64,000 nt of DNA from positions 1-64,000 of the forward strand of contig DATHVD010000006.1 of assembly GCA_035461525.1 (NCBI GenBank), read 5' to 3'. This document shows positions 1 to 9,126 of this stretch, in pieces. Below the pieces are notes generated by a model. The model did not search any database. It was given only the letters and a program-made list of their open reading frames with translations, and was not told the origin of the DNA. This DNA is from JAIBJN01 sp035461525. Its GTDB lineage: Bacteria > Actinomycetota > Thermoleophilia > Gaiellales > Gaiellaceae. Position 1 is the stretch's first letter, and the number at the start of each line of letters is the position of its first letter. The position numbers and the translations under genes are program-made.

Positions 1-1966
1 GCTTGATGTACTCGAGCAGGACGTCTGCCATGTCCTCGCGGGTGACGCCGTGCACGCCGACGAACATGGTGTAGCCGTCGCCGCCCGCGTTCACGAAGTC
101 GTTCGTGGCGAACGTGTACTCCGTGGAGTCGGGCAGGATCGGCGTCCCGTCGTCGAGCGTCACCGAGACGACCCGCGAGCCCGAGGGGAGCGCGGCGTCG
201 TAGGTGAACCGGAATCCCGAGATCTGGGCGAACCGCCCGTTCGCCGCCGGGATGGCGGCGACCGAGTGCTCGAGCGCCTGCCAGAGGAGAGCGCCGGTGA
301 CCGTGCGCGTGACGACGATGTTCCCGAACGGGAGCACCGTGAAGGCGTCCCCGATGACCCGGTCGATGGGCGGCCCGGGGGCGTCCCCCGGGGTCGCCCG
401 CCGCAGGGCCGTGTTCTGCGGCAGGTAGCTCGACGGCAGCGAGGCCCGCAAGCCGCCGCCGTTCGTAAGCGCGAGCTGCGTCCCGTACCGCCACCGCATC
501 GAGTCGGCGGTGATGTTGCCGATCGCCACCTCCTCCAGGCGCTCGGTGACGCCGTCGCGCGGGAAGAGCCCCGTGGCGACGCCGATGACGCCGTCGAGCG
601 CGGCCGCGAGCAGCGCCCGGTACGGGGCGAGCATGGCGACGATCGCCGGGTCGGGCGTCACGGCCGCGGAGAGCGGCGTGACGAACTCGGCGTCCTGGTT
701 GAAGACCGTCCCCGAGTTGGGGTCGAACGTCAGCCTCGTCCGCGAGTAAGTCGCGCCCTTGCTCCTGTTCTCCTGCACGAGCGCCCCGTTCACGACCTTC
801 TCGTAGAGCATGTCGGTGTGGTCGCCGAAGATGACGTCGAACCCGTTCACTGCCTCGGCGAAGTCGACCAACGGCCCCATCTGCTCGCCGCTCAGGGGAT
901 CGGTGTGCGTGACCCCCATGTGCGTGATGACGACGACCACGTCGGCGCCGGCCTTGAGGGCCTCCTTCCTGGCCTTCCGCGCCGCCTTCACGGGGTCGGA
1001 GACGACGATCGTCCCGAAGCTTCCCGGGAAGACGAGCGTCGGCGCCTCGGGGTTGGTGAGCCCGATGACGGCGACGTCGACGCCGCCGAGCGTGAACATC
1101 TCCCAGTCCTTCACGCCGCTCAGGTTGTCGTCGCGGTTCTCCAGATTGGCGGAGACGTACTGGAACTCGGCGAGGTCGATCATCTCCTGGAGGTGGTCGA
1201 CGCCGCGGTCGAAGTTGTGGTTGCCGAACGTGTCGACGTCGAACCCCATCAGGTTCATGGCCTCGACCGCCGGCCGCTCGTCGAAGAAGCTCGAGAGGGG
1301 CGGGGCCGCGCCGTAGGCGTCGCCCGCGGTCAGCGTGAGGGTGTTCGGGTTCGCCATCCGGTCGAGCTGGAAGTACGTCGAGAGCTGGGCCGCACCGCCG
1401 ACGTTGCCGACGCCGGAGACGCTGAGCGGATCGAGCTGCGCGTGCCAGTCGGAGACGTTGAGGAACTGCAGCTCGACGGCGTCCTTCCACGTGTTTGCCT
1501 GGCCCGGGGTCATCAGCTGGCCGCGCACGGCCCCGCCCGGGAAGTCGCTCGTGTGCACGTTGACGTAGAACCGCTCGGGAAAGTTCGCCATGTTGGCGAC
1601 GAGCGCTCTCGCGATCCCCGTGGCGCAGCCAGTCGCCTTCCCGTCGGCGCCGGGCGTCCCGAGCGTGACGAGGACCGGGCCTGCGACGCCGACGGCGCCG
1701 CGGTGGATGTGGGCTGCGGCCGCCGGGAGCGTGATGCCGGAGACCTCCATGCTCCAGCAGACCTTTCGCTGCCCTGGGTTGAGCGTGATCTCGGCCCGGC
1801 CGGCCCCGTCGGGGTCGCCGGGCCCTGGCACCTCGAAGCTTCCGCTCAGCATCGCGACGCGCGGAGCGCCGCCCGATCCCCCGGCCGCCAGGGCCGAAGC
1901 GGACAGGACGAGCGCGGTCGCGAACGCGAGCACGAAGGCCGACGTGAACCGCAGTGGGTGTGTCAT
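1..1966 (-). CDS. Exported CHRD-domain/5'-nucleotidase fusion (3' end cut by window)
   Basis: This is an exported metallophosphoesterase of the UshA/5'-nucleotidase family, expected to release phosphate from nucleotides outside the membrane. The 655 visible codons open with ATG and a signal peptide. A CHRD-like domain follows at about residues 38-150 (pattern AHIHRG, then PGGAVRGQL), ahead of the phosphoesterase. Metal and substrate motifs are SDWH, GDAYG, FGNHNFD, ITHMGV, GDHTD, LTNGGGLR and NDFVNAGGDGY. The reading frame runs off the left edge. By comparison with the paralogue at 9127-10788 only about 20 residues are missing. The paralogue lacks the CHRD domain. The gene sits alone, with its own promoter and an AGGAG ribosome site near 1971-1975. 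Confidence 0.85.
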   Translation of the reverse strand, partial: MTHPLRFTSAFVLAFATALVLSASALAAGGSGGAPRVAMLSGSFEVPGPGDPDGAGRAEITLNPGQRKVCWSMEVSGITLPAAAAHIHRGAVGVAGPVLVTLGTPGADGKATGCATGIARALVANMANFPERFYVNVHTSDFPGGAVRGQLMTPGQANTWKDAVELQFLNVSDWHAQLDPLSVSGVGNVGGAAQLSTYFQLDRMANPNTLTLTAGDAYGAAPPLSSFFDERPAVEAMNLMGFDVDTFGNHNFDRGVDHLQEMIDLAEFQYVSANLENRDDNLSGVKDWEMFTLGGVDVAVIGLTNPEAPTLVFPGSFGTIVVSDPVKAARKARKEALKAGADVVVVITHMGVTHTDPLSGEQMGPLVDFAEAVNGFDVIFGDHTDMLYEKVVNGALVQENRSKGATYSRTRLTFDPNSGTVFNQDAEFVTPLSAAVTPDPAIVAMLAPYRALLAAALDGVIGVATGLFPRDGVTERLEEVAIGNITADSMRWRYGTQLALTNGGGLRASLPSSYLPQNTALRRATPGDAPGPPIDRVIGDAFTVLPFGNIVVTRTVTGALLWQALEHSVAAIPAANGRFAQISGFRFTYDAALPSGSRVVSVTLDDGTPILPDSTEYTFATNDFVNAGGDGYTMFVGVHGVTREDMADVLLEYIK

Positions 1967-1994
1967 CGAGCTCCTCTCCCGGGATAGGCGCTCG

Positions 1995-2023
1995 AAGTTA
2001 CTCCATCCGGCGCCCGCTGACAA
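1995..2023 (-). promoter_or_regulatory. Promoter of the CHRD/5'-nucleotidase gene
   Basis: On the minus strand a -35 TTGTCA (2018-2023) and a -10 TAACTT (1995-2000) are separated by exactly 17 nt. Transcription would begin near 1988, about 22 nt before the start codon. This is one of the few promoters in the window with a recognisable -35 box. Confidence 0.6.
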
Positions 2024-2075
2024 CCGTCCGGCCCGATCGCACCCGAGCCGTCGCCGGCCCGCTCGGCCTGGCCGG

Positions 2076-4091
2076 CTACGCCGCCGGCTTGGCCGTCGCC
2101 TGGAGCTCGCGGCGGAGCTCCTTGATCTCGTCCCGGAGCTTGGCCGCGTACTCGAAGCGGAGCTCCTCGGCGGCCGCGAACATCTCCTCCTCGAGCGTGA
2201 CGACGAGCTTCTCCAGCTCGTCCGGGGACATGCCCTCGACCGCCCGCCCGCGCCGGCGCCTGCCCGGCACGTGCGGCTGCGACTCGAGCGAGAGGAACTC
2301 GGCGATGTCGGAGACGCCCTTGACGATCGACTCCGGCGTGATCCCGTGCTCCTCGTTGTAGCGGAGCTGGATCTCGCGCCGCCGCGCCGTCTCGTCGAGC
2401 GCGCCCTTGATCGCCTCCGTCAGCTTGTCGGCGTACATGACGACCTTGCCGTTCACGTTCCGCGCCGCGCGGCCGATCGTCTGGATCAGGGCGGTCTGGC
2501 CGCGGAGGAAGCCCTCCTTGTCGGCGTCGAGGATCGCCACGAGCGACACCTCCGGGAGGTCGAGGCCCTCGCGCAGGAGGTTGACGCCGACGAGGACGTC
2601 GTACTCGCCCAGGCGCAGCTCGCGGATGATCTTGATGCGCTCGAGCGTGTCCACTTCCGAGTGGAGATACCGGGTGCGCACGCCGGACTCGAGCAGGTAG
2701 TCGGTCAGGTCCTCGGCCATCTTCTTCGTCAGCGTGGTCACGAGGACGCGCTCGCCCGCCTCCTCGCGCCGGCGGATCTCGTTGAGGAGGTCGTCGATCT
2801 GGTTCGTCGTCGGGCGCAGCTCGACCTCGGGGTCGACCACGCCCGTCGGGCGGATGATCTGCTCGGCCACGTTCGTGGACTCGCGCAGCTCGAACGCGCC
2901 CGGAGTCGCCGAGACGAAGAGGAGCTGCGGCACGCGCTCGAGGAACTCATCGAAGCGAAGCGGGCGGTTGTCGAGAGCCGAGGGAAGCCTGAAGCCGTGC
3001 TCGACGAGCGTCTCCTTGCGCGAGCGGTCGCCCTCGTACATGCCGCCGATCTGCGGCACGGTCTGGTGCGACTCGTCCACGAGGACGAGGAAGTCGTCGC
3101 CGAAGAAGTCGAGGAGCGTGTGCGGCGGGGTCCCGGCCGCACGGCCGTCGAGGATGCGCGAGTAGTTCTCGATCCCGTTGCAGTAGCCGAGCTCCTGCAG
3201 CATCTCGAGGTCGTACTCCGTGCGCTGGCGGATGCGGTGCGCCTCGAGGAGCTTCCCCTGCGACTCGAAGAGCTTCACCTGCTCGGTGAGCTCGTGCCGG
3301 ATCTCCCCCACCGCCCGCTCGATCGTCTCCCGCGACGTGACGTACTGCGTCGCCGGAAAGATCGCCAGGTGCTCGAGCCGCGCGTAGATCTCGCCGGAGA
3401 GCGGGTCGAAGTGGCTGATCTGCTCCACCTCGTCACCGAAGAAGGAGATGCGGTACGCCGACTCCATGTGCGCCGGCTGCACCTCGACGACGTCGCCCCG
3501 CACGCGGAAGCGGCCGCGGCCGAGGATGGAGTCGTTGCGCGCGTACTGGATGTCGACGAGCTTGCGCAGCATCACGTCCCGGTCGATCTCGAGGCCGGTG
3601 CCGAGGACGACGGTCTTGTCCTGGTACTCGACCGGCGAGCCGATCCCGTAGATGCACGAGACGGAGGCGACGATGAGGACGTCCCTGCGCGCGAGGAGGG
3701 CGGCGGTGGCCGCGTGGCGCAGGCGGTCGATGTCGTCGTTGATGGACGCGTCCTTCTCGATGTAGAGGTCCGCCTGGGGGACGTACGCCTCGGGCTGGTA
3801 GTAGTCGTAGTAGGAGACGAAGTACTCGACCGCGTTCCGGGGCAAGAACTCGCGGAACTCGTTGCAGAGCTGCGCGGCGAGCGTCTTGTTGTGTGCGATC
3901 ACGAGCGCCGGCTTCTGCACCTGCTCGACGATCCAGGCCATCGTCGCCGTCTTCCCGGTCCCGGTGGCGCCGAGCAGGGTCTGGAAGCGGTCGCCGCGGG
4001 CGATCGACTCACCGAGGGCAGCGATGGCCGTCGGCTGGTCGCCGGTCGGAGCGTAGGCGTCGGAGACGGCGAACGGCGGCACGTGAGCCAT
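2076..4091 (-). CDS. uvrB: UvrABC excision nuclease subunit B
   Basis: UvrB is the damage-verifying helicase-like subunit of nucleotide excision repair. It is loaded by UvrA and then recruits UvrC. The 671-residue protein has Walker A GATGTGKT at residues 41-48, the beta-hairpin [10 protein letters not shown] that clamps DNA, the DESH box, helicase motif VI (QTIGRAARN) and a C-terminal UVR domain. The start was placed at ATG 4091 because the family begins about ten residues before the YAPTGDQP motif and total length then matches the usual 660-690. The longer in-frame opening back to 4184 would overlap the divergent gene. No strong ribosome site precedes this ATG. Confidence 0.97.
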   Translation of the reverse strand: MAHVPPFAVSDAYAPTGDQPTAIAALGESIARGDRFQTLLGATGTGKTATMAWIVEQVQKPALVIAHNKTLAAQLCNEFREFLPRNAVEYFVSYYDYYQPEAYVPQADLYIEKDASINDDIDRLRHAATAALLARRDVLIVASVSCIYGIGSPVEYQDKTVVLGTGLEIDRDVMLRKLVDIQYARNDSILGRGRFRVRGDVVEVQPAHMESAYRISFFGDEVEQISHFDPLSGEIYARLEHLAIFPATQYVTSRETIERAVGEIRHELTEQVKLFESQGKLLEAHRIRQRTEYDLEMLQELGYCNGIENYSRILDGRAAGTPPHTLLDFFGDDFLVLVDESHQTVPQIGGMYEGDRSRKETLVEHGFRLPSALDNRPLRFDEFLERVPQLLFVSATPGAFELRESTNVAEQIIRPTGVVDPEVELRPTTNQIDDLLNEIRRREEAGERVLVTTLTKKMAEDLTDYLLESGVRTRYLHSEVDTLERIKIIRELRLGEYDVLVGVNLLREGLDLPEVSLVAILDADKEGFLRGQTALIQTIGRAARNVNGKVVMYADKLTEAIKGALDETARRREIQLRYNEEHGITPESIVKGVSDIAEFLSLESQPHVPGRRRRGRAVEGMSPDELEKLVVTLEEEMFAAAEELRFEYAAKLRDEIKELRRELQATAKPAA

Positions 4092-4124
4092 CGTAACGGC
4101 GGGCACCAGGTGTCCGAGGAGCCC

Positions 4125-4153
4125 TTGTGCGCGGCTCAGCGGAGGTCTACTGT
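4125..4153 (+). promoter_or_regulatory. Promoter of the secreted RTX-repeat gene
   Basis: A -35 TTGTGC (4125-4130) and a -10 TACTGT (4148-4153) are spaced 17 nt apart. Transcription would start near 4160, followed by an AAGGAGG ribosome site and the ATG at 4183. Confidence 0.55.
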
Positions 4154-4182
4154 CGTCAGCGACTCCCCTGAAGGAGGACACC

Positions 4183-5361
4183 ATGCGCTACGCCCTGGTT
4201 CTCGCTGTGGCGCTCCTCGCGCTGCCGGCCGCCGGGCCGGCGACGACCGCTGCGCCTGCGAACGACGACTTCGCCGACGCCGTCGACCTCTCCGCGATCG
4301 ATCCCGAGCGCGGCGTCGTCCGCGGCATCAACCTCAACGCGACCAAGGAGGTGGACGAGCCCGACCACGCAGGCAACGCCGGCGGGCGCTCGGTCTGGTA
4401 CACGTGGACGGCCCCCGGCGACGGAAGCATCCCGAACGTCGCGTTCACGACCGGCTTCCCCGACTTCGACACGCTCCTCGCCGTCTACACCGGCCCGTCC
4501 GTGGACGCCCTCGTCGAGGTCGCGTCGAACGACGACGAGCCCGGCTCGTTCATCGGTAGCTCGGTCAGCTTCGCCACCGACCCCGGCGAGACGTACCGGA
4601 TCGCCGTGGACGGCTTCGGCGGGAAGAACGGCAGGTTCTCGCTGGCCTGGCGCCCGGCGCCGCCGAACGACAACCTCGCCGACGCCATCGCCCTCGCGGG
4701 CGCCGCCGGGAAGCGCACCGGCGACAGCTCCGCTGGCGCGACGGCGGAGCACGGCGAGGAGGTCCTCTTCACGTCGATCACGGTCTGGTACTCCTGGCAG
4801 CCGCCGGCGGACGGAACGTACAAGCTCGACACCTTCGGCAGCCGGTTCGACACGGTGCTCGCCGTCTACGTCGGCTCGAGCTACGAGGACCTGGAGCTGA
4901 TCGACGCCAACGACGACGACCCCGACCGCGGCTGCTGCTCGAGCTGGGTGCCCCTTGTGGGCGCCTCGGCGACGACGACGTACCTGATCCAGGTGTCCGC
5001 GCTCACCGAGGACGGGGGGCCGCTCACGCTCAACTGGGGCCCGCTCATCCTGGGCACGAACGGCCCCGACCTGCTCGAGGGGACTCCCGGCGCCGAGGAG
5101 ATTCGCGGGCGCGGAGGCCGCGACCGCATCTTCGGCAGGGGCGGGGACGACCTCATCTTCGGCGGGCGCGGGAACGACCTCCTGGACGGCGGCGTCGGCG
5201 CGGACGTTCTCTTCGACCACACCGGCCTCGACGTCCTGCGCGGGCGCGGCGGCAACGACCGCCTCGACGCACGGGACGGCCGACGCGGCGACGTCCTCGT
5301 CGGGGGCGGCGGGAACGACGTCTGCCGCGCGGATCGCGGCGACACCCGCAGAAGCTGCTGA
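4183..5361 (+). CDS. Secreted protein with two PPC-like domains and RTX calcium-binding repeats
   Basis: A 392-residue exported protein of unknown role. It begins with a typical signal peptide cut near residue 25. Two related beta-rich segments follow, starting at NDDFADA and NDNLADA. Each contains a VWYTW/VWYSW motif and an F-DT-LAVY motif, like bacterial pre-peptidase C-terminal domains. The last 110 residues are glycine/aspartate-rich nonapeptide repeats ([20 protein letters not shown]) of the RTX type, which bind calcium outside the cell. No catalytic domain is visible, so it may be a surface or adhesion protein. A strong AAGGAGG site lies 6 nt before the ATG, and a symmetrical terminator follows. 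Confidence 0.8.
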   Translation: MRYALVLAVALLALPAAGPATTAAPANDDFADAVDLSAIDPERGVVRGINLNATKEVDEPDHAGNAGGRSVWYTWTAPGDGSIPNVAFTTGFPDFDTLLAVYTGPSVDALVEVASNDDEPGSFIGSSVSFATDPGETYRIAVDGFGGKNGRFSLAWRPAPPNDNLADAIALAGAAGKRTGDSSAGATAEHGEEVLFTSITVWYSWQPPADGTYKLDTFGSRFDTVLAVYVGSSYEDLELIDANDDDPDRGCCSSWVPLVGASATTTYLIQVSALTEDGGPLTLNWGPLILGTNGPDLLEGTPGAEEIRGRGGRDRIFGRGGDDLIFGGRGNDLLDGGVGADVLFDHTGLDVLRGRGGNDRLDARDGRRGDVLVGGGGNDVCRADRGDTRRSC

Positions 5362-5369
5362 GACGGAGC

Positions 5370-5405
5370 GCCGGGGGAGCCGCCGCGGCGGCGGCTCCCC
5401 CCGGC
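5370..5405. terminator. Bidirectional hairpin terminator between convergent genes
   Basis: An almost perfect inverted repeat (left arm begins GCCGGGGGAGCC, right arm ends GGCTCCCCCCGGC, one bulged C) fills the whole gap between the convergent RTX-protein and lytic transglycosylase genes. It has no U tract, as is common in GC-rich actinomycetotes. Confidence 0.7.
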
Positions 5406-5960
5406 TCAGTCCTCGACGCGGAGCTCGTCCTTGTAAACGCGCGCGTAGACGTCCCGCGCGTCGAGGACGTCGTCCACGTACTCGCGCGTCTCGGCGAAGG
5501 CGATCTCGCCGCCCGTCTCCTCGATCCAGGCGTCGACGTTCGTCTGGCCCGCGTTGTACGCGGCCAGGGCGAGGCGCTCGTCGTCGTACTTCCGCATGAG
5601 GCGCCGAAGGTAGAACGACCCGTAGCGGACGTTGATCTCGGGGTCGTAGAGGTCGGCGACGCGAAACCGCGTCCCGCCCGTGTTGAGCGCGATGCCCTCC
5701 GCCGTGCTCGGCAGGAGCTGCATCAGCCCGATCGCGCCCTGCGACGAGCGCGCGTCGGGGTCGAACTTGCTCTCGCGGTAGATGACCGCCGCGAGCAGGG
5801 CGGCGTCGAGGTCGTAGTTCTCGGCGTGCCCGCGGACGATGTGCTCGTACTCGAGCGGGTAGCGGAGCTTCGCGTACCAGGCGGGCTCCCGCTCCTCGAC
5901 GTAGAGGAACGCCGCCGCGGCTGCGGCGACGAGGACGAGGCCGGCGACGACGATCCTCAT
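5406..5960 (-). CDS. Membrane-anchored lytic transglycosylase, SLT domain
   Basis: A 184-residue murein-cleaving enzyme of the Slt70/MltC-like family. It has one N-terminal transmembrane anchor (residues 3-20), then the catalytic domain. The catalytic Glu is in YRESKFDP, and the GLMQLLPSTA and AAYNAG motifs are all present. ATG 5960 overlaps the coaE stop as ATGA, which fixes the start and implies translational coupling. It is the last gene of the rpsA-coaE operon. Confidence 0.9.
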   Translation of the reverse strand: MRIVVAGLVLVAAAAAAFLYVEEREPAWYAKLRYPLEYEHIVRGHAENYDLDAALLAAVIYRESKFDPDARSSQGAIGLMQLLPSTAEGIALNTGGTRFRVADLYDPEINVRYGSFYLRRLMRKYDDERLALAAYNAGQTNVDAWIEETGGEIAFAETREYVDDVLDARDVYARVYKDELRVED

Positions 5961-6532
5961 CCCGACAGGGTGGCGACGACGCCGAACACGAAGTCGTCGA
6001 GCTCCTCCAGCGTGCCGTCGTTGACGTAGACGAAGTCCGCGCGGGCCGCCTTCTCCTCGTCCGGGAGGAGCCGCTGCTCGCGCTCGCGCATCGGGCCCAT
6101 GCGACGCGAGATCCTCACCTCGGGCGAGGCGGTGACGACCACGACCTTGTCGAAGCGGGACTCTCCGCCCACCTCGTAGAGGAGCGGCACCTCCGTGACG
6201 CACACGGCCGGCGGCTCCTCCCGGGCTGCGAGCTCCTCGCGCCACGCCAGATAGCGGGCGACGACGCGTGGATGCAACAGTGCCTCGAGCCACGTGAGCG
6301 CCTCCCGGTCCGAGAAGACGAGGCGGCCCACCTTGCCCCGGTCGATCGCGCCTTCCTCGTCCAGCACCCCCTCCCCGAAGCGCTCGACGACCAGGCGCCT
6401 CACCTCCGGGTCGCTGCGCAGGAGCTCGTGGACGATCTCGTCGCTCGAGAGAACCGCGGCCCCGTGCCGGGCGAACGCGCGCAGCGCCTCCGTCTTGCCG
6501 GCGCCGATCCCTCCCGTGACGGCGACCGTCAC
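5957..6532 (-). CDS. coaE: Dephospho-CoA kinase
   Basis: CoaE catalyses the last step of coenzyme A synthesis, phosphorylating the 3'-OH of dephospho-CoA. The 191-residue protein starts with the P-loop GGIGAGKT (residues 7-14). It continues with the substrate-binding SSDEIVHEL segment, the EVPLLYE motif and a lid region rich in Arg. It uses a GTG start, 13 nt after the rpsA stop. The rpsA-coaE pairing is common in Actinomycetota. Confidence 0.95.
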   Translation of the reverse strand: MTVAVTGGIGAGKTEALRAFARHGAAVLSSDEIVHELLRSDPEVRRLVVERFGEGVLDEEGAIDRGKVGRLVFSDREALTWLEALLHPRVVARYLAWREELAAREEPPAVCVTEVPLLYEVGGESRFDKVVVVTASPEVRISRRMGPMREREQRLLPDEEKAARADFVYVNDGTLEELDDFVFGVVATLSG

Positions 6533-6545
6533 GGGACGTCCGCTC

Positions 6546-8030
6546 CTACCGCTCGTCGTCAGGCTGCGCGGAGGCCTCGCCCTCGGGGGCGGCCTCGCCC
6601 TCGCCGGAGGCCTCGTCCTCGCCGGTCAGCGTCGGGCCGTGCTCCGCTGCGGGCGGGTCGCCCGCCTGCTCCTGGGCCTCCGTGCCGACTGCAGCCTCGG
6701 GCTCCTCCGCTGGGGGCTCTTCGGCGGCGGCTTCCGGCTGCTCCACCGCCTCGGCGGCGGCTTCGGGCTCCGCGATCGCCTCGGGCGCCTCCTCGGCAGC
6801 CCCTGCCCCGGCCTCTGGGGCCGCACCGGCCTGCTCGGTGAAGACCTCCTCGGACAACCCCAGGTCGGGCGAGCCCTCGTCGCCGATGCCGGGCCGGACG
6901 CTCTCACCCTCCTCGACGCGCTTGAGCGAGAGGGAGAGACGGCGCCGGTCGGCGTCCATCTCGATGATCTTCGCGCGCACCGTCTCGCCCTGCTGGACGA
7001 TCTCGCGCGGATTCTCGACGTGGTGGGCCGCGAGCTCCGAGATGTGCACGAGGCCCTCGACGCCGGGGACGACCTCGACGAACGCGCCGAAGGTGACCAC
7101 CTTCGTCACGCGTCCCTCGACGACGTCCCCCTGCTGGTACGTGTCGATCACCTGCTGCCACGGGTCGGCCTGCGTCTGCTTGAGCCCGAGCGAGATCCGC
7201 TGGCGCTCGCGGTCGATGTCGAGCACCTTGACGCGCACCTCCTGGCCGATCTCGAGCAGCTCGGAGGGATGGTTGACGTGGCTCCAGGAGAGCTCGGAGA
7301 TGTGGATGAGGCCGTCGATGCCCTCGAGGTCGACGAAGGCGCCGAAGTCGACGATGTTGGAGATGGTGCCCTCGACGACGTCGTCGGGCGAGAGGCGGTC
7401 GAGGATCGCCTGGCGCATCTCGCGCCGCTCCTCCTCGAGCACCGCGCGCCGCGAGAGGACGACGTTGTTGCGGCTGCGGTTCAGCTCGATCACCTTGCAG
7501 CGCAGGGGCTGGCCCATGAACTCGTCCAGGTCCTGGACGCGGCGGATGTCGACGAGCGACGCGGGCAGGAAGCCGCGCACGCCGAGGTCGAGGATGAGGC
7601 CGCCCTTGACGACCTCGATGACAGTGCCCTCGACGGGCTCTCCGCTCTCGGCCGCGCCCTCGATGCGCTTCCATGCCATCTCGAAGCGCGCGCGCTTCTT
7701 CGACAGGATCAGGCGCCCGTCGGCGTCCTCCTTCGTCATCACGAGCGCGTCGATCGAGTCGCCCAGCTGCACCTCGTCCGCCGGGTTCACGGAACGGCGG
7801 ATCGAGAGCTCGGAGACGGGAATGACCCCCTCCGACTTGTAGCCGATGTCGACGAGGACCTCGTCCTTGTCGACGCGGACGACTTTGCCGCTCACGACCT
7901 CGCCCTCGTTGATCGTGGGGAAGGTCGAGTCGTAGTCGGGGATCAGCTCACCGTCGGGACCACGGGTCCAGACGCCCGCCTCTGCGGCCGGGATATCTGC
8001 TTCGGTTGTGGCGGTGTCGTTCGCGCCCAT
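6546..8030 (-). CDS. rpsA: 30S ribosomal protein S1
   Basis: S1 binds mRNA on the 30S subunit. The 494-residue protein carries four S1/OB-fold repeats at about residues 35-105, 125-190, 210-280 and 295-365. The best conserved are VDFGAFVDLEGIDGLIHISEL and its successor VTFGAFVEVVPGVEGLVHISEL. The remaining roughly 110 residues form a low-complexity Ala/Glu/Pro acidic tail, as in other actinobacterial S1 proteins. It heads an operon with coaE and slt. Its -10 box, TATAAT, ends 12 nt before the ATG, so the leader is only about 5-6 nt and has no Shine-Dalgarno site. Confidence 0.96.
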   Translation of the reverse strand: MGANDTATTEADIPAAEAGVWTRGPDGELIPDYDSTFPTINEGEVVSGKVVRVDKDEVLVDIGYKSEGVIPVSELSIRRSVNPADEVQLGDSIDALVMTKEDADGRLILSKKRARFEMAWKRIEGAAESGEPVEGTVIEVVKGGLILDLGVRGFLPASLVDIRRVQDLDEFMGQPLRCKVIELNRSRNNVVLSRRAVLEEERREMRQAILDRLSPDDVVEGTISNIVDFGAFVDLEGIDGLIHISELSWSHVNHPSELLEIGQEVRVKVLDIDRERQRISLGLKQTQADPWQQVIDTYQQGDVVEGRVTKVVTFGAFVEVVPGVEGLVHISELAAHHVENPREIVQQGETVRAKIIEMDADRRRLSLSLKRVEEGESVRPGIGDEGSPDLGLSEEVFTEQAGAAPEAGAGAAEEAPEAIAEPEAAAEAVEQPEAAAEEPPAEEPEAAVGTEAQEQAGDPPAAEHGPTLTGEDEASGEGEAAPEGEASAQPDDER

Positions 8031-8041
8031 GCGGGATCGCG

Positions 8042-8048
8042 CATTATA
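8042..8048. promoter_or_regulatory. Overlapping back-to-back -10 boxes of rpsA and the divergent gene
   Basis: The minus strand reads a perfect TATAAT (8043-8048) 12 nt before the rpsA ATG. The plus strand reads CATTAT (8042-8047) 12 nt before the ATG at 8060. The divergent genes are only 29 nt apart, so the two promoters must share this site. No clear -35 is seen on either strand. Confidence 0.55.
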
Positions 8049-8059
8049 GCCAGTGTCCG

Positions 8060-9067
8060 ATGAAAGGCCGGGACCTGCTCATCCTCGCGGGCGTCCTTCT
8101 TCTGGGCGGGTTCGCGCTCGCGGACGCGCTCCGGGACGGGGGCGCCGGCGAGGCCGAGCCGAAGCCGGAGACGGCGACCGAGACGGGGGTCCAGCCCCTG
8201 CCGACGACGACCGGCCCGGAGCTCGGGCACGCGCGCTTCCCGGCGATCCCGGGCGCGGGCGGGAAGCTCGTCATCGTCGAGGCGGGCTCGTGCGCCGTGC
8301 GCGAGTTCGACGCCCTCACCGGCCTCGAGCTCCGGAACGTCGTCTCCCGCTCCACCTGCGAGCTCTGGGCGGCGCCCGTGACCGCGAAGGTGGCCGTCGG
8401 CATCGGCCCGGCCCGCGGCGACGCCGTCCCCTTCCGCTTCGTCGACCTGGCGCGTCCCGGCCGGAACCTCGGCAACTCGGAGGCGGCCTTCGGCTTCCTC
8501 GCGTGGAGCGAGGACGGGCAGCGCGCAGCGTGGTGCAACCGGCGCCGGGTCGGCATCGACTACGAGCTGGGCGAGGGCCGCCGGCAGCTCGAGGGCTGCC
8601 CGGCCGCCTACACCCCCGACGGCGAGGTCGCCTTCGCCGTCGAGGACCGGCTCACAGCCGGCGGCCGCACGCTGGTGCGCGCCTCCGGCCGGATCGTGGG
8701 TGCGCACTTCGGCGAGGACGGGTCGGTCGCGGTCGTCGTCGAGGGTCGCCGCATCGAGCGCTACGTGAACGGGCGCGAGACGGACGGCCTCGACCTCCGC
8801 GGCGAGCTCGAGGGTCGGATCCCAGCCTACGCGCCCGACAACTGTGCGGCGCTCTTCCGCACCGGCGACGAGGAGGTGGCCCTCGTTCCGCTCGGGTGCT
8901 CGCCGCTCGCGGTGCGCTCCTTCCGCGGGACGGCCGGCGCCTGGTCGCCGAACGGCCGCTGGGTCGCCGTGACCGCCCCGAACGAGGTCGCCTTCCATCC
9001 CGCCGACGGCAACGGCGAGCCCGTCCGCTGGCCGCTCGGAGCGGTGGGAGTCGCCTGGCGCTCCTGA
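8060..9067 (+). CDS. Membrane-anchored beta-propeller-like protein of unknown function
   Basis: A 335-residue protein with one N-terminal hydrophobic segment (residues 5-20) acting as a signal or anchor, then a Thr/Pro/Glu-rich linker. The rest looks like irregular WD40/TolB-type blades (LAWSEDGQRAAW, AYTPDGEVAF, AWSPNGRWVAV). I do not recognise a specific family. ATG 8060 was chosen because the hydrophobic segment follows at once. The longer frame to 8006 would run into rpsA. The gene stands alone between a shared promoter and a symmetrical terminator. Confidence 0.75.
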   Translation: MKGRDLLILAGVLLLGGFALADALRDGGAGEAEPKPETATETGVQPLPTTTGPELGHARFPAIPGAGGKLVIVEAGSCAVREFDALTGLELRNVVSRSTCELWAAPVTAKVAVGIGPARGDAVPFRFVDLARPGRNLGNSEAAFGFLAWSEDGQRAAWCNRRRVGIDYELGEGRRQLEGCPAAYTPDGEVAFAVEDRLTAGGRTLVRASGRIVGAHFGEDGSVAVVVEGRRIERYVNGRETDGLDLRGELEGRIPAYAPDNCAALFRTGDEEVALVPLGCSPLAVRSFRGTAGAWSPNGRWVAVTAPNEVAFHPADGNGEPVRWPLGAVGVAWRS

Positions 9068-9073
9068 GTGACG

Positions 9074-9104
9074 CGGAGGGCCGCCCGTTCGGGGCGGCCC
9101 TCCG
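9074..9104. terminator. Bidirectional hairpin terminator
   Basis: A perfect 13-bp stem (CGGAGGGCCGCCC / GGGCGGCCCTCCG) with a GTTCG loop lies between the convergent gene ending at 9067 and the 5'-nucleotidase stop at 9127. It has no U tail. Confidence 0.8.
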
Positions 9105-9126
9105 TAACGCGAGACCGGCTCGCTCC

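Noticed and set aside
1590..4559. Very long plus-strand open frame (989 codons) across uvrB
   Set aside because: It is Arg/Leu/Asp-rich nonsense opposite uvrB. Such antisense frames arise from third-position GC bias and recur opposite most genes here.
6546..6900. Repetitive GC-rich stretch at the end of rpsA as tandem repeats or a CRISPR array
   Set aside because: It is the low-complexity Ala/Glu/Pro tail of S1 in one open frame, without spacers or regular period.
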